Part shown: positions 8,301-17,409 of the stretch, in pieces
How positions within the stretch are numbered: position 1 is the first letter of the stretch
How the letters are laid out: every line of letters begins with the position of its first letter
Assembly: GCF_000725125.1 (NCBI RefSeq)
Contig: NZ_JFCB01000009.1
Location: forward strand, 62,001 to 126,000
Length of the DNA stretch: 64,000 nucleotides
Origin: Streptomyces toyocaensis
GTDB taxonomy: Bacteria > Actinomycetota > Actinomycetes > Streptomycetales > Streptomycetaceae
Reading direction: 5' to 3'
The notes under the pieces: model-generated
What the model saw: only the letters and a program-made list of their open reading frames with translations
What the model was told of the DNA's origin: nothing
Databases searched by the model: none
Program-made: the position numbers and the translations under genes

Positions 8301-8804
8301 TTGCGACCACGGCACGCGTCCGAGAACGTCCACCGCGCCCGCGAGTTCGAGGCGTACGTCGCGGGCGCGGGCGGACGGCTGCTGCACACCGCGACCCTGC
8401 TCACCGCGGAACCGCGGGACGCCAACCCGCTCGCGCGGCGCCTGCTGACCCTGGCGCTGGCCCACACGTACGCGTGCTGGGACCGCCTGCACGGCGAGGA
8501 TCCCTACGACCACACCCGCCGGTACCTGGCGACCCGGTTCGCGCACGGCGCGTGGCACCGGCACGGTGGCCTGCTCCGCTCGCGCCCCCGCCCCGGCGGT
8601 CCGCTCACCGCACTGAGCCCGCAGGAACGTCTGGTCCTGGTGCTGCGGCTTCACGAGGGCATCGCCGAGGAACAGACGGCGGCGCTGCTCGGTCTGCCCG
8701 CGGAGCGCGTGCGGGCGGTCTTCAACCGCGCGATGGCGACCGTGCTGCGCCCGCCCGGCAACCCCGCCCCCGCGGTGGGAGGCGCCCGGGCGGTGCCGTC
8801 ATGA
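8301..8804 (+). CDS. Degenerate ECF sigma-like DNA-binding protein (SigE/SigQ type)
   Basis: 167 aa from TTG 8301, with GGAGG 5 nt upstream; GTG 8295 is too close to that site. Residues about 12-80 look like region 2 of a SigE-type ECF sigma factor, but the usual acidic DAEDLVQ helix is replaced by DANPLARRLLTLAL. Residues about 105-150 keep a recognisable region 4 helix-turn-helix (SPQERLVLVLRLHEGI, then EQTAALLGLPAERV). It may be a specialised or non-functional sigma factor. It is followed 13 nt later by a small membrane protein, a layout that suggests a partner. Confidence 0.7.
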   Translation: MRPRHASENVHRAREFEAYVAGAGGRLLHTATLLTAEPRDANPLARRLLTLALAHTYACWDRLHGEDPYDHTRRYLATRFAHGAWHRHGGLLRSRPRPGGPLTALSPQERLVLVLRLHEGIAEEQTAALLGLPAERVRAVFNRAMATVLRPPGNPAPAVGGARAVPS

Positions 8805-8817
8805 ACAGGGAGCCGGT

Positions 8818-9066
8818 ATGGCGGCGATGAGGCGCGAGGCGACCGTACGGCGGCTGCTGGAGCAGTCACCGCCGCCCGTGCCGCCCGACCTGCACACGGA
8901 CGCCGTGCGGCGCGGCACCCGCATCCTGCGGCGCAGGACGCTCGCCCGCCGCGTGCTGTGGCTGCTGTCGCTGGCGCTGACCGTGGCGTTCGTGGTGTGG
9001 GCGCTGACCGCCCGCCCCTGGGTGGAGCCGCCGTCGGAGACGACCCCACCCCTGACGGGCTGGTGA
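8818..9066 (+). CDS. Small membrane protein next to the sigma-like gene
   Basis: 82 aa, with an arginine-rich cytoplasmic N-terminus (residues 1-44), one transmembrane helix at about 45-64 and a short Pro-rich outer tail. ATG with AGGGA about 6 nt upstream. The position after an ECF-like gene suggests an anti-sigma-like tether, but it has no zinc-binding HxxxCxxC motif and no recognisable anti-sigma domain. It ends 6 bp before the convergent metB stop. Confidence 0.65.
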   Translation: MAAMRREATVRRLLEQSPPPVPPDLHTDAVRRGTRILRRRTLARRVLWLLSLALTVAFVVWALTARPWVEPPSETTPPLTGW

Positions 9067-9072
9067 CCGGAA

Positions 9073-10230
9073 CTACCGGCCGAGCGCCTGCTCCAGGTCC
9101 TCGAGCAGGTCGTCGACGTTCTCGATGCCCACGGACAGGCGCACCAGGTCGGCGGGGACCTCGAGCGCGGAACCGGCCGCCGACGCGTGCGTCATCCGCC
9201 CCGGGTGCTCGATCAGGGACTCGACGCCGCCCAGCGACTCGCCGAGCGTGAAGACCCGGGCCCGGTCGCAGACCTCGACGGCCGCCTCCTCGCCGCCCTC
9301 CACGCGGAAGGAGACCATCCCGCCGAAGGCACGCATCTGCTTGGCGGCGATCTCGTGCCCCGGGTGCTCGGGCAGTCCCGGGTAGAGGACGCTCGTCACG
9401 CGGGCGTGGCGGCTGAGCATGTCGGCGACCTTCGTCGCGTTCTCGCTGTGCCGGTCCATGCGCACCGAGAGCGTCTTGGTGCCGCGCAGCACCAGCCAGG
9501 AGTCGAAGGGCCCGGCGACCGCGCCCATCGCGTTCTGGTGGTACGCCAGCTCCTCGCCCAGCTCCGCGTCCCCGGTGATCAGGGCGCCGCCGACGACGTC
9601 CGAGTGGCCGCCCATGTACTTGGTAAGGGAGTGCACGACGACGTCCGCGCCGAGCGCGAGCGGCTGCTGGAGGTACGGAGTGGCGAAGGTGTTGTCGACG
9701 ACCAGCCGGGCGCCGGCGTCCTGGGCGACCTGGGCGACGGCGGCGATGTCGGTGATGCCGAGCAGCGGGTTGGAGGGGGTCTCCACCCAGACGACCTTGG
9801 TCTTCGGGGTGAGGGCGGCCCGCACCGCGGCCGGGTCGGAGGTGTCGGCCACCGACCACTCCACGCCCCAGCGGGCGACGACCTTGGCGAAGAGACGGAA
9901 CGTGCCGCCGTACGCGTCGTTCGGGATCACCACGTGGTCACCGGGGCTGAGCAGCGTACGCAACAGGCAGTCCTCGGCCGCCAGTCCGGACGCGAACGCG
10001 AGGCCGCGGCGGCCGCCCTCCAGGGCGGCGAGGTTCTCCTCCAGCGCGGTCCTGGTGGGATTGGCGCTGCGGCTGTACTCGTAGCCGCCGCGCAGGCCGC
10101 CGACGCCGTCCTGCTTGTAGGTGGACACCTGATAGATCGGCGGGACGACCGCGCCCGTCAGGGGATCGGCGGTGTTGCCCGCGTGAATCGCGAGCGTCTC
10201 GAAGTGCTGACTGATGTGCCTGTCGCTCAT
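9073..10230 (-). CDS. metB: Cystathionine gamma-synthase
   Basis: 385 aa, PLP-dependent Cys/Met metabolism enzyme (trans-sulfuration). It condenses an activated homoserine with cysteine to give cystathionine; some homologues also act as gamma-lyases, so the in vivo direction is inferred. The PLP lysine is K204 in SLTKYMGGHSD, and the N-terminal tetramer motif YEYSRSANPTR is at 50-60. ATG 10230 gives the family length; the much longer open frame upstream is not real. No clear ribosome site. Confidence 0.92.
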   Translation of the reverse strand: MSDRHISQHFETLAIHAGNTADPLTGAVVPPIYQVSTYKQDGVGGLRGGYEYSRSANPTRTALEENLAALEGGRRGLAFASGLAAEDCLLRTLLSPGDHVVIPNDAYGGTFRLFAKVVARWGVEWSVADTSDPAAVRAALTPKTKVVWVETPSNPLLGITDIAAVAQVAQDAGARLVVDNTFATPYLQQPLALGADVVVHSLTKYMGGHSDVVGGALITGDAELGEELAYHQNAMGAVAGPFDSWLVLRGTKTLSVRMDRHSENATKVADMLSRHARVTSVLYPGLPEHPGHEIAAKQMRAFGGMVSFRVEGGEEAAVEVCDRARVFTLGESLGGVESLIEHPGRMTHASAAGSALEVPADLVRLSVGIENVDDLLEDLEQALGR

Positions 10231-10371
10231 GGGCACCGAGCGTAGTGCGCGAGCGGGGCGGATGGCGGGCGCGGGCGGCCGGGCGGCCGTCGCGGGGCGG
10301 CTGCGGGGAGTTTTCCACAGGGCCGGGCACCGGGTTGGCCAAGTGACGGCGCGGTCTGGTTCGCTTGTGAC

Positions 10372-11490
10372 ATGGAGATTCTCTGGGTCCTGATCGCGCT
10401 CGTCATGCTCGGCTTCGTGGTGTTGCCGTTCCTCAGGCGCCGGCGCGGCGCGGTGGGCCTGGTTCCGCCCGGCCACCCGGACGCGGCGGACCCGGCCACG
10501 TACGGCTTCGCCCGCGAGGAGGAGCTGGACGTCCGCATGCCCGGCCCCGACGAGGACCTGCTGGACGTGCTGGACCTGGTGCAGCGCACCCAGGACCACC
10601 GGGCGGCACAGCAGCTGCTGGCGGGCACCGGCGCCGAGGGCGAACTGCGCTGGCAGCGCGTCCAGGCCTTCGCGGGCGCGGCCTCCCTGGAGCTCGCCCA
10701 GCGGCCCGGCGGGGCGGGTTCGGCGCCGGGCGGTCAGTGGCTGCGTGTGTGGCGGACCGAGGCGCCCAAGGACGCGGGCGGCGCCGCGGTGCACGCCGAG
10801 TTCCTGGTTCAGCAGGCATGGCGGACGGCGACGCCCGGGACGGACGAGTTCCGGATCATCATGGAGGAGGCGAGGGCGGCGTGCGGCGAGGCGGCGCTGC
10901 TGGCCCCGGGCGACCCGGTCCCGTACATCGTGGAACTCTCGGTGGCCCGTGGACTCGGCTACTCCCAGCAGGACTTCGAACAGGTCTGGCTGAAGATCCT
11001 GGACCGCGCCCCGGCCCACATGGGCGCGCATCTGGCCGCGCTGCAGTACTGGTGCGAGAAGTGGCACGGCTCGCGGCAGCAGGCGTACTCCTTCGCGGAG
11101 GCCGCGGCGGCGCGGGCCCCCCAGGGGTCCCTCCTCGCCGCGATGCCGCTCTTCGCGGTGTTCGAGCATCTCCCCGAGGTGACCCTGGTCGCCGGTTTCT
11201 ACCAGAGCGAGGTCGTCGGCAAGGCGATCCACGGAGCGCTGCACGCGGTGCACTCGGCCCGCCCCGACGACCCGATGCTGGCGCACGTGCGGCATCTGCT
11301 GGTCTTCTTCCTGGTCCGCGCGGAGCGCTGGGCGGAGGCCATGAGCCAGCTCATACACATCGACGGCCACGTGGGCGCCCTGCCCTGGACCCTGTCCGCC
11401 GACCCCGCCGGCGAATTCGCGGTCTACCGCGCCCTGGCGGTCGCCGGCTACGAGGCCAACGGCGGCAGCCCGGCCACGCTGCCGCGCTGA
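10372..11490 (+). CDS. Membrane-anchored protein of unknown function
   Basis: 372 aa. A membrane helix at residues 2-20 is followed by RRRRG, so the rest is probably cytoplasmic. Residues 50-372 are helical with a tetratricopeptide-like feel (for example LDLVQRTQDHRAAQQLL near 65 and SQQDFEQVWLKILDRAP near 200), but I cannot name a family. There is no Shine-Dalgarno before ATG 10372, so it may be leaderless. It is divergent from metB (141 bp between starts) and convergent with the alcohol dehydrogenase. Confidence 0.75.
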   Translation: MEILWVLIALVMLGFVVLPFLRRRRGAVGLVPPGHPDAADPATYGFAREEELDVRMPGPDEDLLDVLDLVQRTQDHRAAQQLLAGTGAEGELRWQRVQAFAGAASLELAQRPGGAGSAPGGQWLRVWRTEAPKDAGGAAVHAEFLVQQAWRTATPGTDEFRIIMEEARAACGEAALLAPGDPVPYIVELSVARGLGYSQQDFEQVWLKILDRAPAHMGAHLAALQYWCEKWHGSRQQAYSFAEAAAARAPQGSLLAAMPLFAVFEHLPEVTLVAGFYQSEVVGKAIHGALHAVHSARPDDPMLAHVRHLLVFFLVRAERWAEAMSQLIHIDGHVGALPWTLSADPAGEFAVYRALAVAGYEANGGSPATLPR

Positions 11491-11554
11491 CCGTCGCAGT
11501 GCGGGTCCCCGGCCAGGGGCGGAGGGGCCGACGGCCGGGAGGCGCCGCCCGGTG

Positions 11555-12595
11555 TCAGATCGTCGCCGTGTCGATCACGAAGCGGTAGCGGACGTCGCTG
11601 GCCAGGACGCGCTCGTACGCCTCGTTGATCTCGGTGGCGCCGATCAGCTCGATCTCCGCGCCGATGCCGTGCTCGGCGCAGAAGTCCAGCATCTCCTGGG
11701 TCTCGGCGATGCCGCCGATCATGGAACCGGCGAGCGTCTTGCCGCCGCCGATCACCGAGAAGAGGTTGAGGGAGACGGGCTCCTCGGGAGCGCCGACGTT
11801 CGCCAGCGTGCCCTCCGTCCGCAGCAGGGACAGGTAGGCGTCCAGGTCCAGCGGGGCCGAGACGGTCGACACGATCAGGTCGAAGGTGCCGCGCAGGTCC
11901 TCGAAGGTCTTCGGGTCGGCGGTGGCGTGGTAGTGGTCGGCGCCCAGCTTCAGGCCGTCGTCCTTCTTGCGCAGGGACTGCGACAGCACCGTCACCTCCG
12001 CGCCCAGCGCGTGCGCGATCTTGACAGCCATGTGACCGAGGCCGCCCATGCCGAGGATCGCGACCTTCTTGCCGGGGCCCGCGCCCCAGCGCCTCAGCGG
12101 GGAGTAGGTGGTGATGCCGGCGCACAGCAGGGGCGCGGCGACGTCGAGGGCCAGGCCGTCGGGTATGCGCACGACGTAGTTCTCGTCGACGACGACCGTC
12201 TGCGCGTAGCCGCCGTAGGTGGGCTCGCCGTTCTTGTCGAGGGCGTTGTAGGTGCCGACCATGCCGCCGGCGCAGTACTGCTCCCGTCCGGCCCTGCAGT
12301 TGTCGCACTCACGGCAGGAGTCGACCATGCAGCCGACGCCGACGCGGTCACCGACGGCGTACTTCGTGACGCCGGGGCCGACCTCGGACACCACACCGGC
12401 GATCTCGTGACCGGGGACCATCGGGAAGATCGCCTCGCCCCAGCCCTCACGGACCTGGTGGATGTCGGAATGGCAGATGCCGGCGAACTTGATGTCGATC
12501 AGGACGTCGTGCTCGCCCACCTCGCGCCGCTCGATGGTCGTGCGCTCCAGGGGAGCCTTGGCGGCGGGCGCGGCGTACGCAGCGACAGTGGTCAT
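11555..12595 (-). CDS. Zinc-dependent alcohol dehydrogenase (CAD/AdhC type)
   Basis: 346 aa. Catalytic zinc ligands are C41 (GICHSD) and H63-E64 (PGHE). Structural zinc cysteines C94, C97, C100 and C108 are intact, and the NAD(P) fold has [11 protein letters not shown] near residue 180. It interconverts alcohols and aldehydes with NAD(P)H; the substrate is unknown. ATG 12595 has AGGAGA about 8 nt upstream. It is divergent from an MmyB-type XRE regulator, the usual arrangement in which that regulator controls its oxidoreductase neighbour. Confidence 0.92.
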   Translation of the reverse strand: MTTVAAYAAPAAKAPLERTTIERREVGEHDVLIDIKFAGICHSDIHQVREGWGEAIFPMVPGHEIAGVVSEVGPGVTKYAVGDRVGVGCMVDSCRECDNCRAGREQYCAGGMVGTYNALDKNGEPTYGGYAQTVVVDENYVVRIPDGLALDVAAPLLCAGITTYSPLRRWGAGPGKKVAILGMGGLGHMAVKIAHALGAEVTVLSQSLRKKDDGLKLGADHYHATADPKTFEDLRGTFDLIVSTVSAPLDLDAYLSLLRTEGTLANVGAPEEPVSLNLFSVIGGGKTLAGSMIGGIAETQEMLDFCAEHGIGAEIELIGATEINEAYERVLASDVRYRFVIDTATI

Positions 12596-12710
12596 ACCGG
12601 GGTTCTCCTCATGAGGTCGTGCGCCCGGCCGCCTTCGAACCGGCCGGGCTCGGCCTCCAGCCTGCGGCAACGGCCGTGGCGCAGCCAGCCCACGGCTCTT
12701 CCTACGTTGG

Positions 12711-12749
12711 CTGTGCGTACTACTGGCGGGGACAGGCTGCTGTGCGTAC
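12711..12749. promoter_or_regulatory. Direct repeat CTGTGCGTAC between adh and its divergent regulator
   Basis: CTGTGCGTAC occurs at 12711-12720 and 12740-12749, three helical turns apart, in the short divergent promoter region. It is a plausible binding site for the adjacent XRE regulator, but only its position supports that. Confidence 0.4.
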
Positions 12750-12768
12750 GACCGGGAATACTGGACAC

Positions 12769-13683
12769 ATGGACGAGCAGCACACCGACCCGGCCGGCCC
12801 CGCGAGCGGCGGCCTCGACCCGCGTGCGGGACTCAGCGAGTTCCTGCGGACCCGACGGGCCCGGCTGAAGCCGGAGGACGTCGGCCTGCCGGACTTCGGA
12901 CGCCACCGCCGGGTCCCGGGCCTGCGCCGCGAGGAGCTGGCGCAGCTCGCCGGGGTGTCCGTGGCGTACTACACGCGGCTGGAGCAGGGCAACGGGCGGA
13001 ACGTGTCGGCGGAGGTGCTGGACTCGATCGCCCGCGCCCTGCGCCTCACCGACGCCGAGCGCGCCCACCTGACGCATCTGGCGAAGCCGAAGCGGCACAG
13101 GAAGAAGCAGGCGCCCCGCGCCCAGCAGACACGCGTGGCGCTGCGGCAGCTGCTGGACTCGATGGACACGGTCCCGGCGTACGTGGTGGGCCGGCGCTCG
13201 GAGATCCTCGCCTGGAACCGGATGGCCGCGGCGCTCTTCGGCGACTGGGGCCGGATGCCGGCGCAGGAGCGGAACTGGGCCCGGCTGGTGTTCCTGAACC
13301 CGGACCACCGGGAGCTCTTCGTGGAGTGGGACCAGAAGGCGTCCGACATGGTCGCCTATCTGCGCATGGACGCGGGCTGTCATCCGGACGACCCCCAGCT
13401 GTCCTCGCTGGTCGGTGAGCTCTCCGTGAAGAGCGAGCAGTTCAGGCGGCTGTGGGCCGCGCACGACGTGAAGGAGAAGAGCCACGGCGTCAAGCGGCTG
13501 AGGCATCCGCTGGTCGGGGAGCTGACGCTGCAGTGGGAGTCGTTCCGCCCGGCCGGTGAGACCGAGCAGTCCCTGGTCACCTACTTCGCGGAGCCGGGTT
13601 CCCCGTCGGCGGAGGCACTGCGGCTGCTGGCCAGCTGGGGCGCGGACGCGAGGCGGTCGGGGGCGGACGCCGCGACTCCGTGA
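12769..13683 (+). CDS. XRE-family regulator with MmyB-like ligand-binding domain
   Basis: 304 aa. The N-terminal XRE helix-turn-helix (about residues 20-95) includes [28 protein letters not shown]. The C-terminal part (about 120-290) matches the MmyB-like LBD, a PAS-related fold, with the characteristic [18 protein letters not shown] 12769 begins MDEQHTD; the longer frame upstream runs across the adh promoter. MmyB regulators typically sit divergent from a dehydrogenase gene, as here. Confidence 0.92.
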   Translation: MDEQHTDPAGPASGGLDPRAGLSEFLRTRRARLKPEDVGLPDFGRHRRVPGLRREELAQLAGVSVAYYTRLEQGNGRNVSAEVLDSIARALRLTDAERAHLTHLAKPKRHRKKQAPRAQQTRVALRQLLDSMDTVPAYVVGRRSEILAWNRMAAALFGDWGRMPAQERNWARLVFLNPDHRELFVEWDQKASDMVAYLRMDAGCHPDDPQLSSLVGELSVKSEQFRRLWAAHDVKEKSHGVKRLRHPLVGELTLQWESFRPAGETEQSLVTYFAEPGSPSAEALRLLASWGADARRSGADAATP

Positions 13684-13705
13684 GAGGGGAGGCCCCCGAA
13701 CGACG

Positions 13706-13744
13706 GGACGGCCCGCCGGGAGCAGTGCTTCCGGCGGGCCGTCC
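13706..13744. terminator. Terminator between XRE regulator and subtilase
   Basis: Perfect 14-bp stem (GGACGGCCCGCCGG at 13706-13719 against 13731-13744) with an 11-nt loop, between convergent stop codons. Confidence 0.88.
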
Positions 13745-13753
13745 GTGCACGGT

Positions 13754-16700
13754 CTACTTGCCGTAGTAGGCGTTGTAGATCGAGATCGTCGACTTGTTGC
13801 CCTTCTTGTCGGCGATCTTGGCGTGGAAGGAGATGGCCTTCCCCTTCGCCGGGTTCTTGACGGTGATCTTCCCCTTGGTGACCGTGGTCTTCTTCCAGGT
13901 CTTGCCGTAGTCGTAGGACACGTACACCGACAGGGACTTGAGGTTCTTGCCCTTGGCGGCGCCCTCCACGGAGACCGGGACGCCGACCTTCTTGCCGGCC
14001 GTCACCTTGCTGTCCAGACCCGTGGCCGCGAGGAAGCGGACCGTGGAGGCCGGAAGCTGCTTGAGGTCGGCGGTCTTCTTGGAGCGGAAGGTCCAGCTCG
14101 CGTCGATCCGCGTGGAGGCGGCGGCGACCTTGGCGCTCCGCTTGACCGAAGTGGTCAGCTTGTAGGAGGCGTCGGCGGACGGGACCTTGAACACACCGTC
14201 ACCGAGCAGCGGGTCGTCGTTCGAGCCGACCTTCTTGCCGTTGCGGTAGAGGCTGGTGGTGGCCGAGGTGAACAGCGACGAGCCGACGTGGCCCTTGCCG
14301 TCGGCGAACAGCGGGAGCATCCCGGAGATGGTGTTGCCGTCCCGGAAGAGGCCGTACTCGGAGGTGAGGCGCGGCCCGAAGACGGCCGTGTTCACGGTCT
14401 CCTTGTACGACTTGCCGGCCTTGTAGCTCTTTCCGGCGCCGATGAGGTACCCGGCGTCGGAGACCGGCCAGCCCTCCGCGTCGACACCGCTCTGCTGCTC
14501 GAAGTCGAGGTCCCACGTGACCCCGCCCGCAGCGGACAGGTGCAGCGTGCGGGTGCCGGGCAGGCTCTGCGCGTAGCCGAACGCGGAGGCGCCGCCGCTC
14601 CGGGGCAGCATGCCGAAGGCGTTGACGACACCCTTCTTGCCGCTCGCCGCCGCGCCCATGCCCACCTTCACCGTGGCGAGGTCGCCCGCCTTGTAGTGCC
14701 GGGTGTAGCCGGTGGCGAGCTTCTTCACCTTGGCGCCGGTGACGGTGCTGTACTGCTCCTTGGTGCCCTTGCTGAAGTGGGCGTCCCACTGCTGGGACAG
14801 CGAGCCGTCGGTGATCTGCGGCCCGAGGTGGGCGGAGCGGAAGTTGTCGTACGAATCCAGCCACCAGCCGAAGGCGTGGCCGCTGTCCTTGGTCTCGACG
14901 GTGTAGTCGGCCGAGGCGAACTCGGGCTTGGCGCCCTTGTCCGGCACGGTGATCTTCACCGGCTTGGCCTTGCGGGCGTCCAGCGTGATCGTCGTGGTCC
15001 TGTTGACGTCCAGCTTCGGCTGGGCGAGCCAGTCGGCGCCCTCGTACTTCTCCGGGTCCGGGCTGACGAAGACGCCGGTGTCCAGGACGTAACCGCCCTT
15101 CGGCACGCGGACGGTGACGGTGCCGTCGGCGTCGTAGGGCTGGTACCACTGGCCGGCGCCCAGACCGGAGAGTCCGGCCAGACCGGCGACGTAGTTGCCG
15201 GCCGGCTTGCCCGCGCGGTCGAGGAACTTCAGCGTCACGTCGTACGACTCGACCTCACGCTGCACCGCGGCGCCCGTGCGCACGGTCTGCCCGCCGCCCG
15301 TCGCGACCACGTACGCCGAGTAGGCGCCGTCGAGTGTGCCGCCGAGCCGGGTGTCGACGGTGACGTCCACGGAGGCCTTGCCGCCCGCCGGGACCGTAAC
15401 CGTGCCGGCGCCCAGCGTGAAGAAGCCGGCCGGGGCCGCCTTGCCCTTGGGGTTCGTGGCGGTCGACGTCAGCTTCAGGGTGACGTCCTCGGTGCCCAGG
15501 TTGCGGTAGGTGAGCGACTTGGTGACCGGCTTGTCGTCGGTGTGCGGCCACTGCTGGACGCCGAAGCTGAGCGACACCGGGTCGGCGATGACGGTCTGCT
15601 TGATGGCCTTGTCGACCTGGACGCGGCCCGAACCCTGCTGGAACGGCGTGTACGTGCCGCCCTTGGTGGAGCCGGTGAGCGCGGCCTTGAGCTCCGCCTG
15701 GGTCCATTCCGGGTGCTGCTGCTTCAGCAGCGCCGCCGCGCCCGCGACGTGCGGGGTCGCCATCGACGTACCGGAGATGGTCATGTATCCGGCCGGCTTC
15801 TCGCCGACCTCCTTGGCGATGTCGTTGCCCTTGGCGGATGCGGCCGTGATGTCGACGCCGGGCGCGGTGACGTCCGGCTTGATGGCGCCGTCGCCGGTGC
15901 GGGGGCCGGTGGAGGAGAAGTCGGCGAGCGCGTCCTTGTCGTCGACGGCGCCGACGGTGAGGGCGGCGTCCGCGCTGCCGGGCGAACCGATCGACTGCGG
16001 GCCCTCGTTGCCGGCCGCGATGGCGAACAGGACGCCCTTCTCGGCGGAGAGCTTGTTGACCGCCGCCTCCAGCGGGTCGACCTCGGGCGTGTCCATGCCG
16101 CCCAGGCTCATGTTGATGACGTCGGCGCCCTGCGCGGCCGCCCACTCCATCCCGGCGAGGATGCCGGAGTCGTCACCGAAGCCGGAGTCGTCGAGGACCT
16201 TGCCGTTGAGGACCTTGGCCCCGGGCGCGACACCCTTGTACGTGCCCTTGGACTTGGCGCCCGTACCTGCCGCGATGGACGCGACGTGGGTGCCGTGGCC
16301 GACCTTGTCGCCGGCGGTGGCCGCGGAGGTGAAGTTCTTGGACGCGGCCACCTGGCCCTTGAGGTCCGGGTGGGTGGCGTCGACGCCGGTGTCCAGGACG
16401 GCGATCTTGACGCCCTTGCCGTCGTAGCCGGCCGCCCAGGCCTTGGGGGTGCCGATCTGCGCCACGGACGTGTCGAGAGAGGCCTTGCGGACCCCGTCCA
16501 GCCACACGTGGGCGACACCGGCGGCGGTCTTCTCGCCGTTGGTGACGGCGTCCCACAGCTCGGGCGCGTCCTCGTGCGGGGTCTGCACCGCGTCCGCGTT
16601 CAGGGACTTCAGCGTCCGGCGGACCGTGCCCGCGTCACGGACGTCGGCCTTGGCGGCCCGCGCGCCGCCCCGGTAGCCGACGATGACCTTCAGGCCCCGC

Positions 16701-17083
16701 TCGTGGGAGCCGCGGGTCGCGGACTTGTTCAGCTCGGTGATGTCGAAGAGCCGCTGGTCCAGCTTGCCGCTCGCGATCAGCCGGGCGGCGTCCACCGGCA
16801 GCACGAGGGTGTGCCCGCCGGTCCTGCGGATCTGGACGGGTATGTGCTCCCGGCCCCCGGCCGGCTCCAGCCCGACCACGCGGCCCTTGCCGTCGACCGC
16901 GACCCGGTCACCCGTGATCAGAGTGATCCGGTGCTTGGCCTTCGGCGAGGACGCCCCCACCGAGGAGCCGGCGGCCGCGCGCTCCCCGTTCGCCGACGCC
17001 GGGCCGGCCATGCCCGCCGCGAGCGCCACGGCGGTCGCCGTGGCGATCGTGGCCGCGCACGCTCTCTTGACTTGTCTGCGCAA
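13754..17083 (-). CDS. Secreted S8 family serine protease (subtilase)
   Basis: 1109 aa. A signal peptide (residues 1-32, basic start, AAGMAGPASA cleavage region) and a propeptide to about 215 precede the peptidase domain at about 216-490. The triad is D231 (VLDTGVD), H263 (GHGTHV) and S440 (SGTSMATP), with the oxyanion N359. The remaining 600 residues are beta-rich C-terminal domains, including an Ig-like region near 500-600 and a Lys-rich end. The start is TTG 17083 with AGGGGGAA upstream. Extracellular; probable role in nutrition or wall-protein turnover. It stands alone between two strong terminators. Confidence 0.93.
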   Translation of the reverse strand: MRRQVKRACAATIATATAVALAAGMAGPASANGERAAAGSSVGASSPKAKHRITLITGDRVAVDGKGRVVGLEPAGGREHIPVQIRRTGGHTLVLPVDAARLIASGKLDQRLFDITELNKSATRGSHERGLKVIVGYRGGARAAKADVRDAGTVRRTLKSLNADAVQTPHEDAPELWDAVTNGEKTAAGVAHVWLDGVRKASLDTSVAQIGTPKAWAAGYDGKGVKIAVLDTGVDATHPDLKGQVAASKNFTSAATAGDKVGHGTHVASIAAGTGAKSKGTYKGVAPGAKVLNGKVLDDSGFGDDSGILAGMEWAAAQGADVINMSLGGMDTPEVDPLEAAVNKLSAEKGVLFAIAAGNEGPQSIGSPGSADAALTVGAVDDKDALADFSSTGPRTGDGAIKPDVTAPGVDITAASAKGNDIAKEVGEKPAGYMTISGTSMATPHVAGAAALLKQQHPEWTQAELKAALTGSTKGGTYTPFQQGSGRVQVDKAIKQTVIADPVSLSFGVQQWPHTDDKPVTKSLTYRNLGTEDVTLKLTSTATNPKGKAAPAGFFTLGAGTVTVPAGGKASVDVTVDTRLGGTLDGAYSAYVVATGGGQTVRTGAAVQREVESYDVTLKFLDRAGKPAGNYVAGLAGLSGLGAGQWYQPYDADGTVTVRVPKGGYVLDTGVFVSPDPEKYEGADWLAQPKLDVNRTTTITLDARKAKPVKITVPDKGAKPEFASADYTVETKDSGHAFGWWLDSYDNFRSAHLGPQITDGSLSQQWDAHFSKGTKEQYSTVTGAKVKKLATGYTRHYKAGDLATVKVGMGAAASGKKGVVNAFGMLPRSGGASAFGYAQSLPGTRTLHLSAAGGVTWDLDFEQQSGVDAEGWPVSDAGYLIGAGKSYKAGKSYKETVNTAVFGPRLTSEYGLFRDGNTISGMLPLFADGKGHVGSSLFTSATTSLYRNGKKVGSNDDPLLGDGVFKVPSADASYKLTTSVKRSAKVAAASTRIDASWTFRSKKTADLKQLPASTVRFLAATGLDSKVTAGKKVGVPVSVEGAAKGKNLKSLSVYVSYDYGKTWKKTTVTKGKITVKNPAKGKAISFHAKIADKKGNKSTISIYNAYYGK

Positions 17084-17154
17084 GGTTCCCCCTAGCGAAG
17101 TCGCCGGGCGAGGAAAGGGTCACCCGGCCGGGGGTGGTCTTGTACGCATGCGCG

Positions 17155-17201
17155 CACCCCCCGGAGCACGCAGTATGCCGGGGGGTGATCAAGCGCCTCA
17201 A
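17155..17201 (-). promoter_or_regulatory. Candidate subtilase promoter within an inverted repeat
   Basis: On the minus strand TTGAGG (17201-17196), an 18-bp spacer and CATACT (17177-17172) form a plausible promoter about 80 nt before the TTG start. The -10 lies between the arms of CACCCCCCGG/CCGGGGGGTG (17155-17164 and 17178-17187). Further upstream is a second inverted repeat, CCGTAAC-TCC-GTTACGG (17251-17267). The rest of the 17084-17326 gap shows nothing else I recognise. Confidence 0.45.
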
Positions 17202-17326
17202 CCAGTACGGGAAGGGGTGCCAAAGTCGCCGGGTGACTGTAACGCCACCGCCGTAACTCCGTTACGGGAACGATGGGTTGGCGGGAGCCCGCCGCCCGTT
17301 CGGCACGCGGGTGGCGCAAGGAAGAA

Positions 17327-17370
17327 CCGATGCCCTCGTCCCCTCCCGGAGGAGGGGACGAGGGCATCGG
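17327..17370 (-). terminator. Strong terminator after the L,D-transpeptidase gene
   Basis: A perfect 20-bp stem (17327-17346 against 17351-17370) with the tetraloop CGGA, 40 bp beyond the stop codon at 17410. The longest perfect hairpin stem I found in the window. Confidence 0.9.
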
Positions 17371-17409
17371 TCACGTGGGGTGTGGTCGCTCCGTGTCCGG
17401 AGGGTGGCG

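Noticed and set aside
13556-17095. 1179-codon open frame on the + strand opposite the subtilase
   Set aside because: Antisense shadow of a GC-rich gene. The minus-strand frame has signal peptide, catalytic triad and normal codon bias, while this one has only Gly/Arg/Val-rich low-complexity sequence.
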